A stretch of DNA of 64,000 nt from Gracilibacillus salinarum (lineage in GTDB: Bacteria; Bacillota; Bacilli; Bacillales; Amphibacillaceae). This document shows positions 56,906 to 64,000 of this stretch, in pieces. The translations under genes and the position numbers were made by a program. Each line of letters opens with the position of its first letter. The stretch's first letter is position 1. The notes below the pieces were generated by a model. It did no database searches, was not told the origin of the DNA, and saw only the letters and a program-made list of their open reading frames with translations. The DNA is taken from assembly GCF_022919575.1 (NCBI RefSeq), contig NZ_CP095071.1:4722001-4786000 (forward strand), written 5' to 3'.

Positions 56906-58003
56906 ATGAAATTAATTCCAACTAAAAATATCCGTCCCGGTTTTGAATTAGCGAAGCCTATTTATGATGAGCGTGGAAGGATTCTTGTTCAAAAAGAAGT
57001 AAGGTTAACCCAATCTATGGTCCATCGATTGCAGAATTTAGGCGTAACGTATGTTTTCATTCGTGAGAAGGATACGGAGGATATTTATGTTCATCCACCA
57101 ATTCCAGACCAGCAAAGAATGGAAGCGATTCAGCAAATCAAAGAGACTTTCAAATCTGTTGAGGTGCAGGGTATCTCTAATCAGCGTAACTATTTATTAG
57201 AAAAAGCTGCAAATAAATTAAATTATCTGGTTACGGAAATCGCAGCGGAATTGGGAAAAAACGAAGATGTGATTCATTATTTATCTGATCTGTTGATTAT
57301 TGATGATTATGTTTTTTCTCATTCCTTAAATGTTAGTTTGTATACTCTGGCACTGGCACAAGAGAAGAATATGAAAAGAACGGAATTAGAACAGCTTGGA
57401 TTAGGGGCAATCTTGCATGATATAGGAAAAATAATTCTGCCCGATGAAATATTAAACAAACCTGGAAAATTGTCAGATGCGGAATTTCAAATAGTACAAT
57501 CCCATACCGATTATGGCTTTGAGATGTTAAGGAAGGTGCCTGGAATTCCATTACTTGTTGCCCATTGTGCTTTTCAACATCATGAACGATTGGACGGATC
57601 CGGTTATCCAAGGGGGATTACAGAAGCTGTGATTCATCCCTTTGCCAGAATGATTGGTGTTGCAGATGTGTTTGATGCGGTAACAAGTAATCGAGTGTAT
57701 CGTGAAGCGATGTTGCCCCATGAGGGACTGGAAATACTTTATAGTGGTGCTGGTACACTTTTTGATAAATCATTAGTTGAAACATTTAAGAAAACCATTG
57801 CACTCTATCCAAATGGTATGACAGTTCAATTGAGTGATGGCAGCGAAGGGGTCGTTGCACGCCAAAATTATCAACTGTTAGAAAGACCTGTCGTACGAAT
57901 ATTGAAAGAGAACGGTGTTAAGGTCAGTCCTTATGATCTGAATCTGGCCAAGGTGCTTAACGTTATGATTATTCACACAAACAAACTCAGTCCTGTTAAA
58001 TAA
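56906..58003 (+). CDS. HD-GYP domain protein, putative c-di-GMP phosphodiesterase
   Basis: Likely breaks down cyclic-di-GMP. 365 aa from the ATG at 56906, seven bases behind AGGTG; the ATG at 56900 is too close. An N-terminal region of about 120 residues opens KLIPTKNIRPGFELAKPIYD, a DUF3391-like start. The catalytic part has HSLNVSLYT, ILHDIGKI, HCAFQHHERLDGSGYPRG and the GADVFDA-like VADVFDAVTSNRVYRE. All metal ligands of the HD-GYP core appear present. Not part of the usual yun block, so inserted between yunC and yunB. Confidence 0.87.
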   Translation: MKLIPTKNIRPGFELAKPIYDERGRILVQKEVRLTQSMVHRLQNLGVTYVFIREKDTEDIYVHPPIPDQQRMEAIQQIKETFKSVEVQGISNQRNYLLEKAANKLNYLVTEIAAELGKNEDVIHYLSDLLIIDDYVFSHSLNVSLYTLALAQEKNMKRTELEQLGLGAILHDIGKIILPDEILNKPGKLSDAEFQIVQSHTDYGFEMLRKVPGIPLLVAHCAFQHHERLDGSGYPRGITEAVIHPFARMIGVADVFDAVTSNRVYREAMLPHEGLEILYSGAGTLFDKSLVETFKKTIALYPNGMTVQLSDGSEGVVARQNYQLLERPVVRILKENGVKVSPYDLNLAKVLNVMIIHTNKLSPVK

Positions 58004-58055
58004 TAGCTGGTTAGAACGCAGCTTGGTCCTGACTAAATTCGAGATATGCAGCTAT

Positions 58056-58136
58056 TTATATAACGGATTATGCAAATGGGGTCTTTATAACAATTTCATA
58101 GTTACCACTAAGCTAGACATAATCCGTATTATAAGC
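58056..58136 (+). mobile_element. MITE-like element, copy 9, minimal (about 80 bp)
   Basis: Ends TTATATAACGGATTATGCAA and AGACATAATCCGTATTATAA are inverted repeats of each other; both carry the change CGGATTATG for the family TGGATTATG, so the two ends changed together. The inside is only about 40 bp and lacks the usual core. Confidence 0.5.
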
Positions 58137-58232
58137 AGCCAATCTTCTGTTTTACATTTTTGCACTTGTTAATGTGAGTGGCTAGGTGCAATCTTATAAA
58201 TAAAAATTTTATAGATTTATCTCTAAATAAAT

Positions 58233-58265
58233 CCCCCAATCATATGAATGAATTGGGGGGTTTTT
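58233..58265 (+). promoter_or_regulatory. Hairpin covering the yunB ribosome site
   Basis: CCCCCAAT (58233-58240) and ATTGGGGG (58252-58259) form a stem with an 11-base loop, then GTTTTT. The G run that serves as ribosome binding site of the ATG at 58268 lies in the right arm. It may act as a terminator, an attenuator or a translation switch. An in-frame ATG (58244) sits in the loop. Confidence 0.6.
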
Positions 58266-58267
58266 AT

Positions 58268-59059
58268 ATGCCAAAGAAAAGATGGGTTAAAAAAAGAAAA
58301 GCAGCAACACCTCCAAGCCAGGTTGTGTTTATTTCCTTTTTCTTTTTTATACTGGCAATGATTGCAAGTCTATATGTGGTGAATGCAGGAATTAAACCGG
58401 TTTTGCTCGATTATGCGGAAACTAGGGTAACAGCAATTGCTAATCAGGCGATGGGAATTGCTGTTAGTAAAAAAATATCAGAAGATTTAGATGCGGAAGA
58501 ATTAATTCAAACGCAAGTCGATGAACAAGGCAGAGTCGAAAGTTATACGTTTAATGCAGTAGTAGAAAATAGGGTGCAGCGAAACATTCAATATCGAGTC
58601 GAAAATTTTCTGAAGCTGTTAGAAGAAGGGGAAAGGCCAGAAACGGGTGTACCATTAGAATTGGAAAAGGATCTTGATCCTACAGAACAAGAGTTGTTAG
58701 ATGAAATAAGAGAAAAGGGTTTACTGGTAGAAGTTCCTTTAGGTCAAGCTTTAGGTATTCCAATATTAGCTAATTTAGGCCCGAAAATCCCCATTAACTT
58801 AGAAGTTATCGGTACAGTTGGTACAGAAATAACGAGTGAATTAGCCCAAACAGGAATTAATGGTGCGTGGATTGATATTAATGTGCACATTACAGTTGAA
58901 ATGAGGGTAGTGATTCCATTTGCTTCTGCACCTACTAAACTCGAACAAGACATACCAGTTTCAAAGGTTTTTCATCCTGGTGATGTACCAGATTACTATC
59001 ATGATGGAGAAGGTTCTTCTAATCTCTCTGTACCGATTGAGCCGGATTTAATCGAGTAG
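58268..59059 (+). CDS. yunB: Sporulation protein YunB
   Basis: Mother-cell sporulation protein of unknown mechanism (sigma-E regulon in B. subtilis). 263 aa from the ATG at 58268 behind GGGGGG. Basic N-terminus (PKKRWVKKRKA), one membrane span at about residues 20-40, then an external domain with GQALGIPILANLGPKIPINL and NGAWIDINVHITVEMRVVIP. The block yunB-lytH-yutD is conserved in bacilli, here interrupted by a transporter. Confidence 0.88.
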   Translation: MPKKRWVKKRKAATPPSQVVFISFFFFILAMIASLYVVNAGIKPVLLDYAETRVTAIANQAMGIAVSKKISEDLDAEELIQTQVDEQGRVESYTFNAVVENRVQRNIQYRVENFLKLLEEGERPETGVPLELEKDLDPTEQELLDEIREKGLLVEVPLGQALGIPILANLGPKIPINLEVIGTVGTEITSELAQTGINGAWIDINVHITVEMRVVIPFASAPTKLEQDIPVSKVFHPGDVPDYYHDGEGSSNLSVPIEPDLIE

Positions 59060-59081
59060 GAATAAATACCTTATTTTACCT

Positions 59082-59111
59082 TTGACAGAATATTTGAAAG
59101 TTCGTTATAAT
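59082..59111 (+). promoter_or_regulatory. Sigma-A promoter of the sodium symporter
   Basis: TTGACA (59082-59087), 18 bp, TATAAT (59106-59111), 73 bp before the gene. Confidence 0.8.
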
Positions 59112-59183
59112 TTCAAAGATTAGCAATATATAATTTTCAGAATTATTTTAATCATTTGTCAAAAGAAGAAAGGGGTTTATGTG

Positions 59184-60665
59184 ATGGAAAATAGATCACA
59201 ATGGGGAACACGGATGGGGTTCCTGCTTGCAGCAATTGGCTCTGCTGTAGGATTAGGAAACATTTGGCGATTCCCGGCAACAGCATTTGAAAACGGCGGA
59301 GGTGCATTCTTTGTACCATATTTATTTGCCTTATTAACAGCAGGAATTCCATTGCTGATTATGGAGTATACAATTGGTCACAAATATCGCAGTTCTTCAC
59401 CACGAAGTTTTGCTAAAATAAGTAAAGGGATGGAATGGATAGGATGGTGGCAAGTATTTATTTCATTTGTTATTTCCACTTATTATCCGATTATTATCGC
59501 CTGGTCCTTAATGTATGCATATTTCTCATTTGGAACAAAATGGGGAGACGATCCAACCGGCTTCTTCGTTGGCGACTATCTAAACCTTGCTGATGCAGGA
59601 ACATTCGGATCTTTTGTTCCTTCCGTATTATTACCATTGATTGCCGTTTGGATTCTCGTTTTCTTCTTTTTAGGACGAGGAGTGAAGAAAGGAATTGAAT
59701 TTGCAAATAGAATTTTTATTCCGACATTATTTATTGTTTTCTTTATTATTGTTATCCGTGCCATTACTTTACCAGGAGCTGTCGAAGGTTTAAATGCTTT
59801 CTTTGAGCCAGATTGGAGCAGCATCTTGAATGGGTCTGTCTGGGTAGCAGCATATGGTCAAATCTTTTTCAGCTTGTCGATTGCATTTGCCATTATGATA
59901 ACTTATTCATCTTATTTACCAAAAAAATCGGATATTACGAATAATGCATTTATTACCGGTTTTGCCAATTCTTCTTTTGAGTTGTTAGCTGGTATTGGGG
60001 TGTTTGCAGCTTTAGGTTTTATGGCACAACAATCTGGCGTCAGCGTTTCAGAAGTAGTACAGGGTGGGGTTGGACTAGCATTTATGGTTTTTCCTGAGAT
60101 TATCAGTCAAATGCCAGGGTCTGCCTTCTTCGGATTTTTGTTCTTTGCTTCTTTATTCTTAGCAGGACTATCTTCCATGATATCCATTTCGGAAACGTAT
60201 ATTGCAGGTATTCAAGAGAAATTCTCTATTTCCCGTAGATCTGCCGTTCTGATAGGTGGAGGACTAGCGTTTATTGTATCGTTATTTTATGCCAACCAAG
60301 GTGGCTTAAACCTGTTAGATACAGTCGATCACTTTATCAATAATTATGGCGTTGCTTTAGCTGGTTTATTTGAAGTAGTAGCCATTGCATGGTTTGCCCG
60401 TGAGCTAAAGAATTTACAATCTCATGCGGATTCGGTATCCGATATCAAACTAGGGGTATGGTGGAGACTTAGTTTAAGTATTATAACACCAGTAATTCTT
60501 GGCTGTATGATGCTTTTGAATTTAAAAAATGAACTATCAGAAGCTTATGAAGGTTATCCGATTGATTACCTATTCACGTACGGCTGGGTCGTGGCGATTG
60601 GTGCTATGTTCTTCGGTGCATTACTGACGATCAAAAAATGGCCTGAGAAAGATCATGAGGCTTAA
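59184..60665 (+). CDS. Sodium-dependent NSS family amino-acid transporter
   Basis: Imports an amino acid with sodium. 493 aa with 11-12 spans; ATG at 59184 behind AAAGGGG (a GTG three bases earlier is possible). The NSS signature RMGFLLAAIGSAVGLGNIWR forms the sodium and substrate site of span 1, and SLSIAFAIMITYSSYLPKKS lies in span 6. A 33-residue partner gene follows. MetP-like methionine/alanine import is suggested by that partner, but the substrate is inferred. Confidence 0.9.
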   Translation: MENRSQWGTRMGFLLAAIGSAVGLGNIWRFPATAFENGGGAFFVPYLFALLTAGIPLLIMEYTIGHKYRSSSPRSFAKISKGMEWIGWWQVFISFVISTYYPIIIAWSLMYAYFSFGTKWGDDPTGFFVGDYLNLADAGTFGSFVPSVLLPLIAVWILVFFFLGRGVKKGIEFANRIFIPTLFIVFFIIVIRAITLPGAVEGLNAFFEPDWSSILNGSVWVAAYGQIFFSLSIAFAIMITYSSYLPKKSDITNNAFITGFANSSFELLAGIGVFAALGFMAQQSGVSVSEVVQGGVGLAFMVFPEIISQMPGSAFFGFLFFASLFLAGLSSMISISETYIAGIQEKFSISRRSAVLIGGGLAFIVSLFYANQGGLNLLDTVDHFINNYGVALAGLFEVVAIAWFARELKNLQSHADSVSDIKLGVWWRLSLSIITPVILGCMMLLNLKNELSEAYEGYPIDYLFTYGWVVAIGAMFFGALLTIKKWPEKDHEA

Positions 60666-60692
60666 ATGAAAGAATCAAAGGAGGTTTACTTC

Positions 60693-60794
60693 ATGACAGG
60701 AAGTGCAATTGTAATGGCGATTATCGGAGGCGTTATTATTTGGGGCGGTTTAATTGTAAGTATATTAAACGCGAAAAATGCTTCCAATAATTAA
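60693..60794 (+). CDS. MetS-type small subunit of the NSS transporter
   Basis: 33 aa: MTGSAIVMAIIGGVIIWGG continued by LIVSILNAKNASNN. One membrane span. AAAGGAGG lies before the ATG, 27 bp behind the transporter gene. Its GGxxxWGG-type helix matches the MetS small subunit needed by MetP-type transporters in Corynebacterium. Confidence 0.85.
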   Translation: MTGSAIVMAIIGGVIIWGGLIVSILNAKNASNN

Positions 60795-60798
60795 TGAT

Positions 60799-60840
60799 AA
60801 AAGATCCGTAAAGAGGATGCCCTCTTTACGGATCTTTTCT
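60799..60840. terminator. Shared bidirectional terminator
   Basis: AAAAGATCCGTAAAGAGG pairs perfectly with CCTCTTTACGGATCTTTT around ATGC. An 18 bp stem, one of the strongest here. The lytH stop codon lies inside it. Confidence 0.95.
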
Positions 60841-61779
60841 TTCCCATCTTTTCAAATTTGGGAAAGGATCAAAGGACCATTCTGTTTTGCCATTGTCTTT
60901 ATACAAACCGTAATGTAAGTGAGGCGGGAATTTGCCTGAAGTACCTGGAGGCCCGTAGCCTGATGCCCCAACGGAGCCGATTGTTTGTCCGGCTTCGACG
61001 ATATCACCAATCTCTAATCCGTCAGCAAATCCGTTTAAGTGTGCATAATAATGGTATCGATTGTAAATATCTCGAATACCGATGCGCCATCCGCCGTACT
61101 TATTCCAGCCTTTAAGTTCAATGATCCCATAGGTAGTTGCTCTTACTGGTGTTCCATAATTGGCAAAGATATCGGTTCCTTCATGAATACGACGACCACC
61201 GAATCCACGAGCATCTCCCCAAGTATTCCGGTAGCTGTAATTATAGCCTTTTGGGATGGGGAACGCTGTTTCGTCGAGGTCAATCTTCTGATATGTTTCG
61301 AATAATCGGGCATAGTTCATAATAGATAAAACAGTTAGTTCGCGTTTGTAATAATTCCAAAGTCCAGTGCGTATATCTTGAGGAGTGTTTCCATATTGTT
61401 GTAAGTAGTTGGCGATTGTATATAGTACATCATACTGATTATTTCGATCTGCAATTCCATCTCCGTCGCCATCTTTCCCGATTCCGCCAAATAATAAAAG
61501 GGTTTCCTCATCTGCAGGTTCTTCAACAGGAGCTGCACCATACCATTTTTCTTTTGGGATATTCATATGGATCAGCGCATCTTCTGCAGGATCTTCCGCG
61601 ATATTTGCTTCATATCGGTTCATGGCTGCTAAATAATGCCAAGGGATAAGTGTAATTGCTTCGATTTGCTTATATAATGTGATTTTTTGCTGTTCGATAT
61701 CCACATTTTCTTCTGCATGTGCTATAGTAGAGAGAAGAAAAAAACTAAGGAATATACAAACTGTATAGCGCTGAATCAA
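60826..61779 (-). CDS. lytH: L-Ala-D-Glu endopeptidase LytH (M23 family)
   Basis: Zinc peptidase that trims stem peptides to single L-Ala in spore cortex of B. subtilis. 317 aa, TTG start behind AAGGAGG. Signal peptide ends near TIAHAEE. A middle domain of about 120 residues precedes the M23 core: GGRRIHEGTDIFANYG supplies the first His and Asp, HYYAHLNGF follows, and FPPHLHYGLYK is the HxH motif. Sporulation role follows from orthology and the yunB neighbourhood. Confidence 0.9.
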   Translation of the reverse strand: MIQRYTVCIFLSFFLLSTIAHAEENVDIEQQKITLYKQIEAITLIPWHYLAAMNRYEANIAEDPAEDALIHMNIPKEKWYGAAPVEEPADEETLLLFGGIGKDGDGDGIADRNNQYDVLYTIANYLQQYGNTPQDIRTGLWNYYKRELTVLSIMNYARLFETYQKIDLDETAFPIPKGYNYSYRNTWGDARGFGGRRIHEGTDIFANYGTPVRATTYGIIELKGWNKYGGWRIGIRDIYNRYHYYAHLNGFADGLEIGDIVEAGQTIGSVGASGYGPPGTSGKFPPHLHYGLYKDNGKTEWSFDPFPNLKRWERKDP

Positions 61780-61898
61780 TAAAAATAACCTCCTTCTGTT
61801 ATTGCAATCATATCGTTAGTTTGGTTATAAAAATTGATTTCATGCTAGCAACATTTGTTAATTTGACTAACTTGATGAAAAAAAAGGTGTGAAATAGA

Positions 61899-62174
61899 TT
61901 GGTTGAGGTACAAGGTCACCGCTATCAAATTATTAAAGATTATCGAAATGGCTTTGAAGAGAAAGCCTTTAAGGACAGATATACCGATATTTTAACTAAA
62001 TACGACTTTATTGTTGGAGACTGGGGTTATGAGCAGTTACGTCTGAAAGGTTTTTATGATGACCAGAACCCGAAGGCCACTTTTGATACAAAAATCAGTA
62101 CATGTGAAGATTATTTATATGAATACTGTAATTTTGGCTGCCGTTTCTTTATCGTGAAGCAAATGGAAAACTAA
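61899..62174 (+). CDS. yutD: YutD family protein (DUF1027)
   Basis: 91 aa, TTG start behind AAGGTGTGA. Family stretches are YQIIKDYRNGFEEKAFKDRY and YDFIVGDWGYEQLRLKGFY. A Cys-rich C-terminus (CEDYLYEYCNFGCRFF) might bind metal. Function unknown; position next to lytH is conserved among bacilli. Confidence 0.88.
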   Translation: MVEVQGHRYQIIKDYRNGFEEKAFKDRYTDILTKYDFIVGDWGYEQLRLKGFYDDQNPKATFDTKISTCEDYLYEYCNFGCRFFIVKQMEN

Positions 62175-62197
62175 CACCGTTATTGTGTTAGTTTTCC
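62167..62197. terminator. Terminator between yutD and the convergent gene
   Basis: AAACTAACAC pairs with GTGTTAGTTT around CGTTATT. It serves both directions and includes the ends of both coding regions. Confidence 0.85.
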
Positions 62198-62469
62198 TGT
62201 AATATCTTCTTTAAATAAGTGCGGAAATCGTCCGCTTCCAATTGACTGTACTGAAAAGCATGCTCAACAAACTCCGTACTTTCAAGCTTCGATTCGTTTA
62301 ACTTAGAATACTTATTGGTATTCAAATCTACGATGATTAACTCATCACCCAAGCCTTTAGAAGAAATAATAGCAAGGTCAAAGCGATCTAGTCCACCTTT
62401 AAAGCTAACAAAACGAAGATTACTGTTTTCTTGTTCGTTCTTAATAAATGAAAGACGATCGTTTGGCAT
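62188..62469 (-). CDS. Small conserved cytosolic protein (DUF3055-like)
   Basis: 93 aa starting MPNDRLSFIKNEQENSNLRF behind AAGGAG. No signal or membrane segment. GGLDRFDLAIISSKGLGDEL and the tail DDFRTYLKKIL suggest the small DUF3055 / SAV0927 family, recalled rather than searched. Function unknown. Confidence 0.65.
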   Translation of the reverse strand: MPNDRLSFIKNEQENSNLRFVSFKGGLDRFDLAIISSKGLGDELIIVDLNTNKYSKLNESKLESTEFVEHAFQYSQLEADDFRTYLKKILQEN

Positions 62470-62604
62470 AATTAGTCACTCCTTTTTACTTGATTCAGAA
62501 TTGTATGATAATTAGACTACCCTTAAATAAACATAAGATATCCTTAACGTCAACTAATTATATATGGTATCATGTAAATAAGTTGTCAACGAGGGGGAGT
62601 CATC

Positions 62605-63045
62605 GTGTATTTTGTTGATATGAGACAAATGAATGAAACACTTAATTTTTTTGATGAAACGTTAACGATAGTAAAAGAACAGCAATTTTCAACTTCATTG
62701 GAGTATTTTGCTTTGGAACGGATCACACATGTATTAATCGAAGCGATTATTGATACAGGTAATATGATGATTGACGGTTTTATAATGAGAGATCCAGGAA
62801 GTTATCTTGATATTGTCCATATTCTAGCTGATGAGAATGTATTGCCGGAAGAAGATATTAAGGCGTATGAAGATATAGTAAGCATTCGTAAGAAATTGGT
62901 GCAGGATTATAAAAAAATGGACCATCAGGAAATTCACACACTGTTAACGGAGAACCTTCCAGTATTACTGCAATTTACCACACATATTCGCAGCTATTTG
63001 GCCAGTGAAATGGGGATTGCTAATACATTTACCAATATTAATTAA
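62605..63045 (+). CDS. yutE: HepT-like DUF86 protein YutE
   Basis: 146 aa helical protein, GTG start behind GAGGGGGAG. DUF86 members include HepT RNases of toxin-antitoxin pairs, which need an R-x4-6-H motif; here the equivalent place reads RKKLVQDYKKMD, with no His, and no MNT-type antitoxin is adjacent. A housekeeping YutE-type protein without toxin activity is therefore more likely. Confidence 0.8.
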   Translation: MYFVDMRQMNETLNFFDETLTIVKEQQFSTSLEYFALERITHVLIEAIIDTGNMMIDGFIMRDPGSYLDIVHILADENVLPEEDIKAYEDIVSIRKKLVQDYKKMDHQEIHTLLTENLPVLLQFTTHIRSYLASEMGIANTFTNIN

Positions 63046-63051
63046 ATGGCA

Positions 63052-63084
63052 GTAAGCATTCTTCTGATAAGAATGCTTACGTTT
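63052..63084 (+). terminator. Terminator after yutE
   Basis: GTAAGCATTCTT pairs perfectly with AAGAATGCTTAC around CTGAT, followed by GTTTAAT. Confidence 0.8.
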
Positions 63085-63093
63085 AATCCGAAA

Positions 63094-63109
63094 TGTGATA
63101 TGTATCACA
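63094..63109 (+). promoter_or_regulatory. Fnr/Crp-type palindrome before moaA
   Basis: TGTGATATGTATCACA is a perfect inverted repeat, TGTGA-N6-TCACA, which equals the Bacillus Fnr consensus. It is centred 52 bp before moaA. Activation under oxygen limitation is inferred. Confidence 0.75.
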
Positions 63110-63153
63110 AATAAGCATTCGAGCAGAAAAATAAAGGAATGGAGCGATGCTAT

Positions 63154-64000
63154 ATGCAACAATCAGTCATAACGGATAAATTTGGTCGAGCCCTGCAGGA
63201 CTTGCGAATCTCAGTGACAGATCGTTGCAATTTTCGCTGTCGCTATTGTATGCCTCGAGAAATCTTTGGCAAAGACTTTGTATTTCTTCCGAAAGAGCAT
63301 TTGTTGAGCTTTGAGGAAATTGAACGTCTAGCAAAAATTTTTCTTAAATTAGGTGTTCGAAAAATCCGGCTAACAGGTGGAGAACCGTTATTAAGAAAGG
63401 GCATTGTTTCGTTAGTTGAACGATTAGCAGCATTAGATGGTCTTCAGGACATCGGTTTAACGACAAATGCTGTACTGCTAGGCAAAATGGCTGAGGATCT
63501 GAAAGCAGCAGGGTTAAAACGAGTCAATGTCAGTCTGGATGCGATTGAAGATGAAACATTTAAGCAGATTAATGATAGTAATTACCGGACCCAGCCAGTT
63601 ATTGATAGTATTATCAAAGCGAAAGAAGCCGGATTAGAAGTGAAAGTCAACATGGTTGTCAAAAAAGGGATGAATGATCACCAGGTTATCCCGATGGCTG
63701 CTTTTTTTAAAGATTTGGGTGTTACCCTGCGATATATCGAATTCATGGATGTAGGGCAGACGAACGGTTGGGATTTTAAGCATGTACTTACTAAGAAAGA
63801 AATATTCGACATGCTCCGTGATCATTATTCACTAGAACCAGTGAACCCATCTTATTTTGGCGAAGTAGCCAAAAGGTATCGTTATCAAGGTACTAACACA
63901 GAAGTGGGTTTTATCACATCTGTTTCCGAATCTTTTTGTTCCTCCTGTACACGGGCAAGAATTGCAGCAGACGGCAACTTCTATACTTGTTTATTTGCAG
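63154..64000 (+). CDS. moaA: GTP 3',8-cyclase MoaA, 3' end outside window
   Basis: Radical SAM enzyme of molybdenum cofactor synthesis. 282 residues are visible and the frame remains open at the window end. The radical SAM cluster motif is CNFRCRYC, the SAM motif LTGGEPLLR, and the second cluster begins with [26 protein letters not shown] precedes the ATG at 63154. Further moa/moe genes are expected downstream. Confidence 0.95.
   Translation, partial: MQQSVITDKFGRALQDLRISVTDRCNFRCRYCMPREIFGKDFVFLPKEHLLSFEEIERLAKIFLKLGVRKIRLTGGEPLLRKGIVSLVERLAALDGLQDIGLTTNAVLLGKMAEDLKAAGLKRVNVSLDAIEDETFKQINDSNYRTQPVIDSIIKAKEAGLEVKVNMVVKKGMNDHQVIPMAAFFKDLGVTLRYIEFMDVGQTNGWDFKHVLTKKEIFDMLRDHYSLEPVNPSYFGEVAKRYRYQGTNTEVGFITSVSESFCSSCTRARIAADGNFYTCLFA

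Noticed and set aside
62605-63045. HepT-MNT toxin-antitoxin system
   Set aside because: No nucleotidyltransferase partner and the catalytic His is missing.

Overview
The window reads as chromosome of a low-GC, endospore-forming member of the Bacillaceae, probably a moderately halophilic genus near Gracilibacillus, Halobacillus or Oceanobacillus; the genus is inference. The evidence is the sufCDSUB operon, a GerA-type germination operon, the yunE-yunD-yunC / yunB / lytH / yutD / yutE block, petrobactin-type iron import genes, Zur-controlled zinc import genes, and strong AGGAGG-type ribosome binding sites throughout.

Layout. 1-1005: end of a cardiolipin synthase gene. 1067-22631: a carbohydrate region with an intracellular GH28 pectinase-type hydrolase, a frameshifted GH115-like alpha-glucuronidase, three paralogous sugar-binding lipoproteins, and two copies of a module made of a YesM-type histidine kinase, a YesN-type AraC response regulator, two ABC sugar permeases and a YesL-type protein. 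No transport ATPase is present, so a shared MsmX-type ATPase is expected. Five transcription units in this region share one upstream layout: two TGAT-containing half-sites 30-32 bp apart, then a CcpA cre-like site about 13-16 bp further on. This suggests a regulon activated by the duplicated two-component systems and repressed by catabolites. 23807-25218: CwlO-like peptidoglycan endopeptidase with a strong promoter. 25740-28535 (minus): bacilliredoxin and a pabA / pabB-pabC fusion pair for folate. 28721-32902: petrobactin-type iron importer with two Fur boxes. 33479-34820: cheX-cheW-cheY mini-operon. 34901-39268 (minus): YczE-like membrane protein and a gerA-type germination operon with a sigma-G-like promoter. 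39425-44104: acyl-CoA dehydrogenase, glycosyltransferase, zur-znuBC. 44283-46004: yusI-gcvH-yusF-yusE. 46167-46361: small ORF with a possible ATT start. 46969-52157: iron-sulfur assembly operon. 52307-64000: small membrane proteins, the yun/yut sporulation and wall genes, an HD-GYP protein, a sodium symporter with its 33-residue partner, and the start of moaA behind a perfect Fnr-type palindrome.

Intergenic spaces carry a family of non-coding elements with terminal inverted repeats (ATAATATGGATTATGT and its complement), about 80 to 645 bp long, often placed directly behind operon terminators. They look like a MITE-type family. A separate 201-bp repeat occurs twice at about 97% identity. These elements and the shared regulatory layout of the sugar region are the two signals most likely to be undescribed.

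All coordinates, motifs and alignments were read by eye; no database search was run.
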